Source of the DNA: an uncultured Bacteroidales bacterium
GTDB lineage: Bacteria > Bacteroidota > Bacteroidia > Bacteroidales > UBA932
Length of the DNA stretch: 37,462 bases
Assembly: GCA_945874155.1 (NCBI GenBank)
Contig: CAMCFO010000025.1
Coordinates: 1 to 37,462, forward strand
Direction of reading: 5' to 3'
Shown here piece by piece: positions 27,472-35,550 of the stretch (position 1 is the first letter of the stretch; each line of letters opens with the position of its first letter). The position numbers and the translations under genes are program-made. The notes under the pieces are model-generated. The model was not told where the DNA came from. It was given only the letters and a program-made list of their open reading frames with translations, and did no database searches.

Positions 27472-28875
27472 ATGAAAGAAAGAGAGCAGAAAACTGCGGC
27501 CCAAGCCTCAGACTGCCTGCAAGGGGATAGGCTGGAAGCCGAAAACCTTACAGGAGTGCAGACTTTTATGGAGATAACAGAAAACGAACTTGTCGAGGTG
27601 CAGATAGATGCGAAGCACTTGATGGAAGTCATCGTATCTCCCTATAATATGAACCGAGCATATAGGAAGGTCATATCGAACGGCGGGAGCGGAGGTGTCG
27701 ACTCGATGGAGACAAAGGAGTTGCTTCCATACTTGAAACTCCACAAGGATGAGCTCAAGTCATCCATCTTGAACGGGACATACAAGCCACAACCCGTACG
27801 GCGAGTGGAAATCCCGAAAGACAACGGAAAGACGCGCAAGTTGGGCATCCCCACCTTGGTCGACCGCGTAATCCAGCAGAGTATATCGCAGGTGCTAACT
27901 CCGATGTATGAACCCCAGTTCAGCGAAGGAAGCTTTGGCTTCCGCCCTGGACGAAGTGCGCACGATGCCTTGAAGAAAGCGCAGAGCATCCTCAATGCCG
28001 GCTACGAATACGCAGTCGGCATAGACCTCGAACGCTTCTTCGACACCGTGAACCAGAGTTACTTGATAGAGCTCCTCTCACATACCATCAAGGATGGCAG
28101 GGTGATAAGTCTTATCCATAAGTATCTCTATGCAGGGGTAATGATAGACGGAGTGTACCACCCAACCCCTGAGGGGACACCACAAGGAGGCCCTCTCAGC
28201 CCACTTTTGAGCAACATCGTGCTCAACGAGCTGGACAAGGAGTTGGAGAAACGTGGACACCCGTTTGTAAGGTACGCAGACGATAGCCTAATCTTCTGCA
28301 AGAGCAAACGGGGAGCAGAGCGAGTATGCGAAGGGCTGACCCGATTTATCGAGAAGAAACTTCACTTGAAAGTCAACCGCGAGAAAACAGAGGTTGGACT
28401 TGCTCGTGAAATGAAGTTCCTCGGATACTCATTCTATAAACGCCCCAAAGACGGTATATGAAGGTTGCGCATTCATCCCAAAAGCTTGCAGAAGATGAAA
28501 ATGAAACTCAAACTCATCACAGGCAGGAGCAACGGGATGGGCTATGAACGCAGAAAAGAAGTGCTACGACAGACCATCCGTGGATGGGTAGAATACTTCA
28601 AACTTGCAGATGCCAAGAGCTGCTTCATAGAGATGGATAAATGGCTACGCAGACGGATACGAATGTGTATATGGAAGAGTTGGAAGAAACCGAGAACGCG
28701 CGTCAAGAATCTTGTCAAATGCGGTATCAAGCCGTATTGGGCAAGAATCTACGGAAATAGCAGCAAGGGTTATTGGGCTAATGCAGAAGGAATAATGCAC
28801 CACGCAGCAACCAACGATATGCTACGCAGAGCAGGCTACCCGTGTCTTGCGGACTACTATGTCAAATTGCACTGA
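27472..28875 (+). pseudogene. ltrA: group II intron reverse transcriptase/maturase with an in-frame TGA
   Basis: The ATG at 27472 opens a frame of 467 codons up to the TGA at 28873-28875, but codon 330 is TGA (28459-28461). The frame continues after it with RLRIHPKSLQKMKMKLKLI. Reverse transcriptase blocks are present before the stop: GKTRKLGIPTLVDRVIQQ, FGFRPGRSAHDALKKAQ, GIDLERFFDTVN, TPQGGPLSPLLSNIVLNELD and the catalytic FVRYADDSLIF. The part after it is the GIIM/X maturase domain, ending GYPCLADYYVKLH. No HNH endonuclease domain is seen. Relatives usually have Cys or a similar residue at the stop, as in GxCRLR, so one base change explains it. Without readthrough the product lacks the maturase domain. 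Confidence 0.88.
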
Positions 28876-28885
28876 ACAATGAAGA

Positions 28886-28917
28886 ACCGCTGTATGCCGA
28901 ACGGCACGTACGGTGGT
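28886..28917 (+). ncRNA. group II intron domain V hairpin
   Basis: ACCGCTGTA pairs with TACGGTGGT (some G-U pairs), then there is a 2-base CG bulge, and TGCC pairs with GGCA around the loop GAAC. This is the layout of the catalytic domain V. The triad near the base reads CGC, as in class C introns, rather than the AGC of most others. Confidence 0.8.
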
Positions 28918-28979
28918 GTGAGAGGTCGGAAAACGAAAGTAGGAAGAAAACTACTTCGTTTTCCTCCTACTCGATTGTT

Positions 28980-29810
28980 TCATAATGTTTCCAGTCCCCG
29001 GAACGTGGCCTTGTCAATGTCCGAGATTGCGGAGAGCCTTTTCAGTGAGCAGCCTTTCAGGCCCCCCGTCAGGGCGGGTTCCATCAGACTGAATGACCGC
29101 GAAATCTGTCCGCCGAAAAGCAGACATTCGATTGAATATTCCCGCAACATCGGGGCAATGGATTCGGCAAGTCTGGCCCCTGCCGTCAGAAAAGCCCCGG
29201 AAGCCTCCTTTTCACCAGCCGTGGCCCTGTCTGCTATTTCCTTGACTGTCCGGGCATTGCCTCCCAGGGAAGCATATTCCGCCATAATTCCCCTTTTTGA
29301 TACATAGTCCTCAAGGATTCCATCTGCATAAGGCCTTGCATAAATGCTGGTTGAGGGCGAGCCCTGCGGTTTCAGAAGGATTTCCCCGTCTATGGACACG
29401 GCACAACCCAGACCGGTGCCGAGAGTTATCAGAGCCACCCTGTCGAACCCCGCACCGTATCCGCCAATCATTTCCCCCTTGAGCATAGCCACAACGTCGT
29501 GACAGAAGAGCAGTTCCGTTGAATCCGGGATGCCGGCTATGTCCCTGAACAGTCTGCCATAGACAGAGGCGAATTTATGAGTCATCAGAAAACGGCCTTC
29601 GTTATAGTCGAAAGGTCCGGGTATGGCCACTGCTATGCTTTTCCCCCTTTCCTTATCGTCCCGGCAGAAATCCGAAACTGCTGAAGAAAGACTGAGCGAA
29701 ATGCTTTCAAACGAGCCGTCAGAATCAATGGGAATCTGACGGCCGTCTGAGCATTTAATGAATGTGCCGCCCACATCAAGGAGCAGCCTTGATCTACAAT
29801 TCGACTTCAT
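28980..29810 (-). CDS. ROK-family sugar kinase
   Basis: The ATG at 29810 gives 276 residues and the expected beginning MKSNCRSRLLLDVGGTFIKC, where DVGGTFIK is the phosphate-binding motif; the frame extends upstream but only as an overlap with the preceding gene. The family's ITLGTGLGCAVSIDGEIL is present, and LLFGGQISRSF is the second ATP-site region. Zinc-binding Cys clusters of the larger ROK proteins are absent, and the length is slightly below the usual 300. It would phosphorylate a hexose in the cytoplasm. Its start overlaps the stop of the isomerase-like gene by 17 bases, which points to coupled translation. The group II intron ends only about 4 bases beyond its stop. Confidence 0.87.
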   Translation of the reverse strand: MKSNCRSRLLLDVGGTFIKCSDGRQIPIDSDGSFESISLSLSSAVSDFCRDDKERGKSIAVAIPGPFDYNEGRFLMTHKFASVYGRLFRDIAGIPDSTELLFCHDVVAMLKGEMIGGYGAGFDRVALITLGTGLGCAVSIDGEILLKPQGSPSTSIYARPYADGILEDYVSKRGIMAEYASLGGNARTVKEIADRATAGEKEASGAFLTAGARLAESIAPMLREYSIECLLFGGQISRSFSLMEPALTGGLKGCSLKRLSAISDIDKATFRGLETL

Positions 29811-31668
29811 TGTATCCGTCCCGGAGCATAGTCTTGTGAACCATAACAGGCTCACGTCCAAGATTTTCAATGACATATTCGCCCATATCGGCAGGTACGC
29901 AGATGATGTCCAGATAGTCCATATCATAATACCTTTCAGGATGAGCCTTGCTCCTGACTCTCACGTGGTCTCCGTCCACAAGTGCAAGGACGTGGAAACG
30001 CTCGTTGCGAGTGTCCTGAGGACAGCTTGTCTCGAAATCCAGACGCCTGAGGGAGAAATAGAGCTGGTCGTTTTCTCCGAGTATCCATTCCTTCCAGCCT
30101 TCTCCTTCGGATGCGACCCGTGGTTTCTGAACTATGTAGTCAGGGCTCGCAGGGTCGTGGATCACTGATGCGCGCCGGTGGGTGGCAACGTTCTGCTCGC
30201 CGAGCCGGGTGTGGATAGGACGCTGTTTGCCGTCAAAATCCAGACGCAGATAGTCATACATCTTATAGGTATAGGAACCGATGGTGAGGGAACCGATTTC
30301 AAGTATGACCTGATTGCGTCCTGAAGAGTGTATGGTTCCTGCCGGGAGCATTACCTGAAGGCCCGGTTTGGATTCCTCGTAATTGACATATTTGCGGTAG
30401 TCGCATTCCTTGTGTTCTTTGTCCGCCGCTTCGATGTCCCTGAAGAACTGGGGTATGTCGGCATCGTCGCGGAAGCCTATGTAGGTCTTTGCATCGTGGC
30501 CGGTTACGCAGACATAGTAACTTTCGTCCTGCCTGCCGAATTCACCATATTGTTCGCGGTTGAATTTGGAACCGGAGTGGCATTGAATGGACATATTTCC
30601 GGTTGAATGGTAGCTGTCGTCGTAGTTGAAGCGTATAGGAAAATAGCCGTGGAACTTTTCGTTGGCTGTTTTGCTCATCAGCCTCTCTCCTTCACGGGAT
30701 ACGAAACTGCAGAAGTTTATGTCCAGAAGATGTTCTCCGGCCTGTACCAGCACACTGACCTCCATAGGGATGAAATCGAAGACCCAGGCACAGTTTCTCA
30801 TCTGCTGCGGCAATTTTCTAAGCCTCTTCATATAGGAACCGCCCCAAACTCCTTCGATGTAGCAGGGTTTAGGCCTGAAAGGATATTTCACCAGAGTGGC
30901 ACAGATGTCGGCAAAGGTTGCAAAGGGAAACAGCTGCAACTTGTCCGGATTGTCGCTGAGGCAGTAGAAATCAATGGCCCCGTTCCTTATCAGTTCCCTT
31001 CTGCTGCATACGGCATTCTCGAAGTCGCAATAGTAGCAGCGGCGGATAACCCTATTGATAGGATCCGGACTCTCCTTGCCTATATTGGCATATTCTCCCT
31101 TGCGGATTCGCAAAATGGAAGTCTGAGGCGTGAGGTCAAAGAAGACCTTGACATCGTATAAAGGGCGGAAACGCGGAATTAATGTGCCGTAGCCATATAT
31201 TGCGACCACCTTTCCTCTGCCTTTGCGTTCCTCTGCCAACCTTTTTTCGAATTCAGAGGTCTTCTGTTCGTCGAGCAAACCTTCATATCCACCCTTGTAA
31301 ATGCGTCCGAAAAGCAGGGTCGGGTCTATTTCCGTATCCCATTCGAGCAAAGGGTCTATCATTGCGTCTATCTCGGCATTGCTCTTGAAGCAGGCGGCGT
31401 TGGCATCTATGGCCTCGAACTCCAACCCGGCTGCCTTGCATTCCCTTCCGAGGACATTTATGAAGTATTCCCATCTGGCGGTTGTGTATCCGTCAAATGC
31501 AACGATCTGGTTGGCCGATTCTGCCTTTTTTATGATAGGTGCTGCAAATTTGCGGGCGACGGTTGCGGTGTCACCTTCGACGATTGAAGAAATGGTTTCT
31601 TCTGAGATTTCCGGACGATTGACCGGCTTCGGGTCGTCGAAGGGAAATGGATTGTACATAAAACTCAT
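29794..31668 (-). CDS. mannose-6-phosphate-isomerase-like protein with an N-terminal kinase-like domain
   Basis: The start at 31668 gives 624 residues (MSFMYNPFPFDDP); an ATG at 31659 is also possible, while starts further upstream fall within the previous gene. The C-terminal half from about 285 (CYIEGVWGGSYM) is a class I phosphomannose isomerase cupin. Its metal ligands are visible: Gln and His in MSIQCHSG, Glu in RQDESYYV and His in MLPAGTIHSSG. Residues 30-270 resemble the degenerate P-loop kinase domain attached to some long members: VVAIYGYGTLIP where a P-loop would be, then YDVKVFFDLTPQTSILRIRKGE. No intact Walker A motif is seen, so this half is unlikely to be an ordinary kinase. It would interconvert ketose and aldose phosphates made by the ROK kinase. 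Confidence 0.78.
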   Translation of the reverse strand: MSFMYNPFPFDDPKPVNRPEISEETISSIVEGDTATVARKFAAPIIKKAESANQIVAFDGYTTARWEYFINVLGRECKAAGLEFEAIDANAACFKSNAEIDAMIDPLLEWDTEIDPTLLFGRIYKGGYEGLLDEQKTSEFEKRLAEERKGRGKVVAIYGYGTLIPRFRPLYDVKVFFDLTPQTSILRIRKGEYANIGKESPDPINRVIRRCYYCDFENAVCSRRELIRNGAIDFYCLSDNPDKLQLFPFATFADICATLVKYPFRPKPCYIEGVWGGSYMKRLRKLPQQMRNCAWVFDFIPMEVSVLVQAGEHLLDINFCSFVSREGERLMSKTANEKFHGYFPIRFNYDDSYHSTGNMSIQCHSGSKFNREQYGEFGRQDESYYVCVTGHDAKTYIGFRDDADIPQFFRDIEAADKEHKECDYRKYVNYEESKPGLQVMLPAGTIHSSGRNQVILEIGSLTIGSYTYKMYDYLRLDFDGKQRPIHTRLGEQNVATHRRASVIHDPASPDYIVQKPRVASEGEGWKEWILGENDQLYFSLRRLDFETSCPQDTRNERFHVLALVDGDHVRVRSKAHPERYYDMDYLDIICVPADMGEYVIENLGREPVMVHKTMLRDGYNEVEL

Positions 31669-31675
31669 AGCGTAA

Positions 31676-33118
31676 TCATTTGATATAATAATATTCAAAC
31701 CCCATAATACCAGCAAAGGCTTCCAATTCACGGGTCCAGTCCCCGTCGGTTATGGCGTAGTGCTGGGTCACACCGATTTCCAACAGCTGGTGGAACAGAC
31801 TTTTGACCGGGACCTCAGGCCTGAATATGCTGTGGGAATAGGTTGCCAGAATGTGTTCCCCCGGCAGGGATTCCGCCCTGAAGCATACCAGCTTGTATTT
31901 GCCGTCCTGTTCAAAAAGTCCTGCAACAGTCTTGAAACCCGGGCTGATTCTGTACCATCCGAAAGGAGCGCCCGCGTATTTGTATTTTGTTTTGGCAAAG
32001 CGGACATCCCGGGCAATCAGGACATTGTCCTTCCATCGCGGATCAGTGTGGTCGTTAGGTCCGGCGTGACCTCCGGCGAAGGTGCCGAACTCGTCCTCAA
32101 TGTGGAAAGGCTCTATGAAATTGACGTGGAGACCTCCGGATAAGAGTTTGAGTATATAAGTCGCAAGCCCGGCTCCGGTGTCGGCCTCAGGCACCAGTAC
32201 AGAGCAGTTTTCATTGAACCAGTCGTGATAGAAACCGGCCCTGCATCCGGCCACCTTGAAGGTCGAAGGATCTATGTCGTTGTATATATAGACATCTATG
32301 TCTCTTTCCTCTGCCAGAGTCTTTATTGCAAGTGAAGCCTTGACGCAGCCTATGAACTTTTCATAATCAACGTCTTCCATCATTCTGAAGCGGGAGGTAA
32401 GACTGTCCGCATATTCCTTCACCTGAGCATCTGTGAGTTCGTCAATGGCCTCCTTGTAATCGGAGGAAGGTATGTAGTGCATCTCCGGACCTATTTTCGT
32501 GAACAGGTCATAGTTGTCGATATAGGTGGACCACATTGCCTCATTCATATTTGCCATAAGTCCTACAGTGGACTGGCGCAGTATGGCTCTGGCGTAGGCG
32601 GCCCTGGAGAATATTCTTATCTGTTCGTTGACCTGATTCCTCGTGCCCATTACCGTCTTCACGTTACGGCGGGGCACTCTGGCAATGGACCCTGATGCTT
32701 CAAGAGAGCCCACAAGCGTGCCGCTGCAGAGATATTCGATGAAATCGTCCTCGTCAAGGGTGTTTTCGAAATCCATCTTCTCCTTAGCCACATTGCAGAA
32801 GATTATAGGGATGTCCGGGCAGTCCCGCAGGAAACGTATCCAGGCAAAATCTTCGCTCCACGACAGGAATTCCGCAATTATGAAATCCACTTTTTCTGCA
32901 AAGAAGAGGTTGATAGCCTTTTGTGCATCCTCCCTTTCATAGACTATCCCCGTATAAGTCAAATCCAGAAAAGAAAGGGAGTCCACTATCTGAGCTGCAA
33001 CCTTTTCCTTCTTTTCTCCATAACTTCCTCGTTTCGGGCCTGAAAGATTCCTGAATCTGGGGGAGCCGATAAGAAGCAGACCAGCCTTCGGTTTGCGTTG
33101 TTTCAGTTTTATATCCAT
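31676..33118 (-). CDS. L-fucose/L-arabinose-isomerase-like sugar isomerase
   Basis: The 480-residue protein has the three-part layout of the fucose/arabinose isomerase superfamily. The N-terminal Rossmann-like region runs from KAGLLLIGSPRFRN to about 160. A middle domain follows, and the C-terminal active-site region contains FIEPFHIEDEFGTFAGGHAGPND and, near the end, GVTQHYAITDGDWTRELEAF. The Glu and Asp residues in the first of these and the His in QHY are the likely metal ligands, by comparison with arabinose isomerase. It probably converts an aldose to a ketose in the cytoplasm, supplying the kinase encoded downstream. It starts 2 bases after the transporter's stop. The exact sugar cannot be told. 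Confidence 0.78.
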   Translation of the reverse strand: MDIKLKQRKPKAGLLLIGSPRFRNLSGPKRGSYGEKKEKVAAQIVDSLSFLDLTYTGIVYEREDAQKAINLFFAEKVDFIIAEFLSWSEDFAWIRFLRDCPDIPIIFCNVAKEKMDFENTLDEDDFIEYLCSGTLVGSLEASGSIARVPRRNVKTVMGTRNQVNEQIRIFSRAAYARAILRQSTVGLMANMNEAMWSTYIDNYDLFTKIGPEMHYIPSSDYKEAIDELTDAQVKEYADSLTSRFRMMEDVDYEKFIGCVKASLAIKTLAEERDIDVYIYNDIDPSTFKVAGCRAGFYHDWFNENCSVLVPEADTGAGLATYILKLLSGGLHVNFIEPFHIEDEFGTFAGGHAGPNDHTDPRWKDNVLIARDVRFAKTKYKYAGAPFGWYRISPGFKTVAGLFEQDGKYKLVCFRAESLPGEHILATYSHSIFRPEVPVKSLFHQLLEIGVTQHYAITDGDWTRELEAFAGIMGFEYYYIK

Positions 33119-33120
33119 TG

Positions 33121-34377
33121 TCAGTTCATTTTATTATAATCTTTCTGATATGAGCTGAAGGCCACAACCGCCATCATCAGTCCGCAAACCACCCAGATGG
33201 CCCCGAGGACCGGATAGGTGTTCTGTAATCCTCCCAGTTTTTCCTTCATTGCCCCAAGCAGCACCGGTGCCAGTGCCCCCACTGCAAAGCCTGTGGTAAT
33301 CATTGCGCTGGAGCAGGAGGCGTGAAGATGTTCCGGAGTCACATCGTATAATATTGAATAGGTGTTGGCATCGAAGAATGCCCTGAAGAAGCCCCAGAGG
33401 GCAAAGCAGCTGTATAGAATAGCGATATGTTCGAAATAGCCCATTATGAATAGCGGTACAGCACCTCCTATAAGTCCGAGAGCCTGCAGGAGCATACGGG
33501 ATTTCCTGTTTTTTGCTGCCAGTCTGTCCGAGAGCGTTCCTGCGATAAGCACCCCGACAAAAGCGGCTACGTATGTCCAGAACATCGAATGGAAACCGGC
33601 TTCTGCCTGGGTTTGCCCGAATTCTTCCTGAAGATAGGACGGCACCCAGGTCATATAGCCCGTGATGACGAAGATGAGTCCGGAAAATGCAATGGTGAGC
33701 ATTGCTGCAGTCGGAGTGGTGAATACTGTCTTGAAGCCGTCCAGAATACCGGGCTTACACTTGTTTGCAGCAGAGGCTTCCGCTGTCCCGGGAACACTCT
33801 TGTCTTTCAGACGTATAGCCATAAGAATGCCCCATACGATTCCCGCCGCTCCGAAAATGATGAAGGAATATTGCCAGCCGAGTTTGTCTGCAATCACTCC
33901 GGCCAGCCATCCCGCCAGAATTACTCCCACATAATACGCAGTCTGATGGATGGACATTGCCGTGGCCCGCGTTTTAACGTGGTATTGTCCGAGGAGGGAG
34001 TAGTTGGCAGGACCGAAGAATGCCTCTCCTCCACCTGTAGCCACACTTCTGAGAACAACGATTGCGAATACAGAGGAGGCCATCCCGGTGAACATCGTGG
34101 CCACACTCCAGAACAATATCGAAATTGTCACCACCCATTTCCTGCTGAAACGGTCTCCCGCCCAACCTCCCAGCGGTACCATAAAGGCATAGAAGAGATT
34201 GAACAGAGTGGCAATAAGCCCTATCTGCGTGTCGGTCAGGCTGAGGGCATCCCTGATTGAGGGAAGTACGGTATTGAAAACCTGCCGGTCTCCCTGGTTC
34301 AGCAGGTAGGCCATCCACAGCAGGAGAAGGACCTCCCATTTGACCCAGGACGGCTCTTGTTTATTGGTCTTTTGCAT
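33121..34377 (-). CDS. MFS sugar transporter
   Basis: The 418-residue protein has about 12 hydrophobic helices and the major facilitator signature between helices 2 and 3, GGWAGDRFSRKWVV. The N-terminal MAYLLNQGDRQVFNTVLPSIRDAL resembles the anion/sugar-acid (ACS) and hexose-phosphate members. It would import the sugar used by the isomerase and kinase. It is the first gene of the minus-strand operon, and its promoter region is shared with the GntR-type regulator gene read the other way. Confidence 0.88.
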   Translation of the reverse strand: MQKTNKQEPSWVKWEVLLLLWMAYLLNQGDRQVFNTVLPSIRDALSLTDTQIGLIATLFNLFYAFMVPLGGWAGDRFSRKWVVTISILFWSVATMFTGMASSVFAIVVLRSVATGGGEAFFGPANYSLLGQYHVKTRATAMSIHQTAYYVGVILAGWLAGVIADKLGWQYSFIIFGAAGIVWGILMAIRLKDKSVPGTAEASAANKCKPGILDGFKTVFTTPTAAMLTIAFSGLIFVITGYMTWVPSYLQEEFGQTQAEAGFHSMFWTYVAAFVGVLIAGTLSDRLAAKNRKSRMLLQALGLIGGAVPLFIMGYFEHIAILYSCFALWGFFRAFFDANTYSILYDVTPEHLHASCSSAMITTGFAVGALAPVLLGAMKEKLGGLQNTYPVLGAIWVVCGLMMAVVAFSSYQKDYNKMN

Positions 34378-34397
34378 CAGTTATCAGTTTTAGAATG

Positions 34398-34405
34398 CAA
34401 AGATA
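34398..34405 (-). promoter_or_regulatory. -7 promoter element of the transporter operon
   Basis: On the minus strand this reads TATCTTTG, an exact TAnnTTTG match, 20 bases before the start codon of the transporter. No TTTG is seen at the -33 position; that place is occupied by the CACCA repeats at 34422-34440, which suggests dependence on, or block by, a bound regulator. Confidence 0.5.
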
Positions 34406-34421
34406 TAAAGTTTTTTGAATT

Positions 34422-34440
34422 ACACCACACCACACCACAG
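34422..34440. repeat. CACCA repeat, candidate operator site 1
   Basis: ACACCACACCACACCACAG is three tandem copies of a 5-base unit, ACACC/CACCA. Its last nine bases, ACACCACAG, recur exactly at 34498-34506 on the other side of the regulator promoter. It covers the -33 region of the transporter promoter. Confidence 0.45.
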
Positions 34441-34448
34441 GAAAATAA

Positions 34449-34480
34449 TTTGGAACAAGTATATTTTATTTCTACATTTG
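34449..34480 (+). promoter_or_regulatory. complete Bacteroidetes promoter for the GntR-type regulator
   Basis: TTTG (34449-34452) and TACATTTG (34473-34480) are separated by 20 bases, which is the consensus spacing for the primary sigma factor. Transcription would start near 34487, leaving a leader of about 25 nt before the ATG at 34513. Confidence 0.65.
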
Positions 34481-34497
34481 CCACAACAAAGCGCAAC

Positions 34498-34506
34498 ACA
34501 CCACAG
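34498..34506. repeat. ACACCACAG repeat, candidate operator site 2
   Basis: This nine-base copy of the end of the repeat at 34422-34440 lies just past the expected transcription start of the regulator, 66 bases from the first copy. A protein bound at both sites could control both promoters. Confidence 0.4.
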
Positions 34507-34512
34507 TTAAAT

Positions 34513-35541
34513 ATGATTGAATTTCATATAGATAAAGACAATACAGTCGCTATATACAAGCAATTGGTCAATGAAATTTCAGCTGCCGTCAAGGACAGGA
34601 AGCTGCTTCCGGGTCAGCTGATTCCGTCAATGAACGAACTGTCAGCATCTCTTGGAATATCCAAGGAGACAGTCAAGAAGGCCTATGGCGTCCTTAGGGA
34701 AAAATCCATTATCGAGTCCAGACAGGGCAAGGGATTCTATATCAGTGCGACCAAGCGCAAGGACAGCCTCTCCATTCTTTTCCTTTTCGACAAATTCAAT
34801 GATGCCAAGCAGGCTATTGTGGAGGGCTTCAACAAAGAGGTTGACCTCAAATGTAAGGAAACAATCCTGATATACAACCAGGATGTCAAGATGTTCGAAT
34901 ACCTCGTCAATGAGAACCTCGGCAACTTTGATTACTATGTGATTTCTCCCCATTTCAAGACCAAGGCTGACGGTTTGGAAATGGTCGCCAAGACTTTGAG
35001 ACGAATTCCTTTCAGCCAACTCATACTTGTTGATAACCGCTTCCCGACACTGAAGGGCAATTATGGGGTTGCTTATCAGGATTTTGCAGACGATGCATAC
35101 AATTGTCTGATGCAGGTTTCCGAAGAATTCCGAAAGGTCAGCCATATCACCGTCATCACCCGTCCTTCTTCTCTCTATTGTCAGTATATACAGAAGGGAA
35201 TAGCCCGATTCGGAGAGGAGTGCGGCATCGAGACGAAATTTGCCTCTGGAGTGCCGGCCAAGATTGACAAGGGGGAAGTCTTTATTCTTCTGAACAGTGA
35301 ACTGGATGCCGGACTGCTGGCAATTGTCAATTGTGCCCGGAAATCGGGACTTGAAGTGGGCAGTGATTTCTACATCATTTCATACAACGATTCTCCTCTG
35401 GATTGTCTGGTTCTCGGAGGTCTCACCACGATTTCAACCAATTTCGAAGAGATGGGGCAGGAGGCAGCGAGAATGGTAAATACCAAAACGATGAAGACCA
35501 TCCACATCCCATTCGGAATGAACAAGCGCCATACCTTCTGA
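34513..35541 (+). CDS. GntR-type regulator with a LacI-like sugar-sensing domain
   Basis: The ATG at 34513 gives 342 residues. An upstream open frame exists but runs through the promoter and repeats. Residues 1-75 are a GntR winged helix (AIYKQLVNEISAAVKDRKLL, PGQLIPSMNELSASLGISKE, RQGKGFYI). From about 80 a periplasmic-binding-protein-like sensor follows, as in LacI proteins, with SILFLFDKF and ending GLTTISTNFEEMGQEAARMV. This GntR plus LacI-sensor type is found near sugar operons in Bacteroidetes. It is read divergently from the transporter-isomerase-kinase operon and most likely controls it in response to the imported sugar. Confidence 0.87.
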   Translation: MIEFHIDKDNTVAIYKQLVNEISAAVKDRKLLPGQLIPSMNELSASLGISKETVKKAYGVLREKSIIESRQGKGFYISATKRKDSLSILFLFDKFNDAKQAIVEGFNKEVDLKCKETILIYNQDVKMFEYLVNENLGNFDYYVISPHFKTKADGLEMVAKTLRRIPFSQLILVDNRFPTLKGNYGVAYQDFADDAYNCLMQVSEEFRKVSHITVITRPSSLYCQYIQKGIARFGEECGIETKFASGVPAKIDKGEVFILLNSELDAGLLAIVNCARKSGLEVGSDFYIISYNDSPLDCLVLGGLTTISTNFEEMGQEAARMVNTKTMKTIHIPFGMNKRHTF

Positions 35542-35550
35542 GAGCCGCGC

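Larger units (their letters stand above)
27062..28975 (+). mobile_element. group II intron, probably class C, with a damaged maturase gene
   Basis: The element starts about one base after the terminator stem with GTTCGTCCAGCACGAACGTA, followed by ACTCTAACGGGTGAAAGTCC, a typical domain I beginning. About 410 bases of structured, non-coding RNA (domains I-III, 27062-27471) precede the maturase gene, which lies in the domain IV loop. A domain V hairpin lies at 28886-28917, and a domain VI hairpin with an unpaired A at about 28938-28972. The right end is judged from domain VI and may be off by a few bases. Insertion directly after a terminator hairpin is the known habit of class C introns. Total length is about 1.9 kb. 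Confidence 0.85.

Noticed and set aside
28459..28461. The TGA in the maturase as a selenocysteine or reassigned Trp codon
   Set aside because: Neighbouring genes, including GntR-type, ROK and MFS genes, end in TGA, and no selenocysteine-type hairpin or enzyme context is apparent. A nonsense mutation is simpler.
33589..34260. Plus-strand open frame of 223 codons opposite the MFS transporter
   Set aside because: It mirrors a clear 12-helix transporter gene and has a composition without any domain; it is an antisense shadow.
34422..34440. The CACCA repeats as the start of a CRISPR array
   Set aside because: The unit is 5 bases with no spacers and there are no cas genes in the window.
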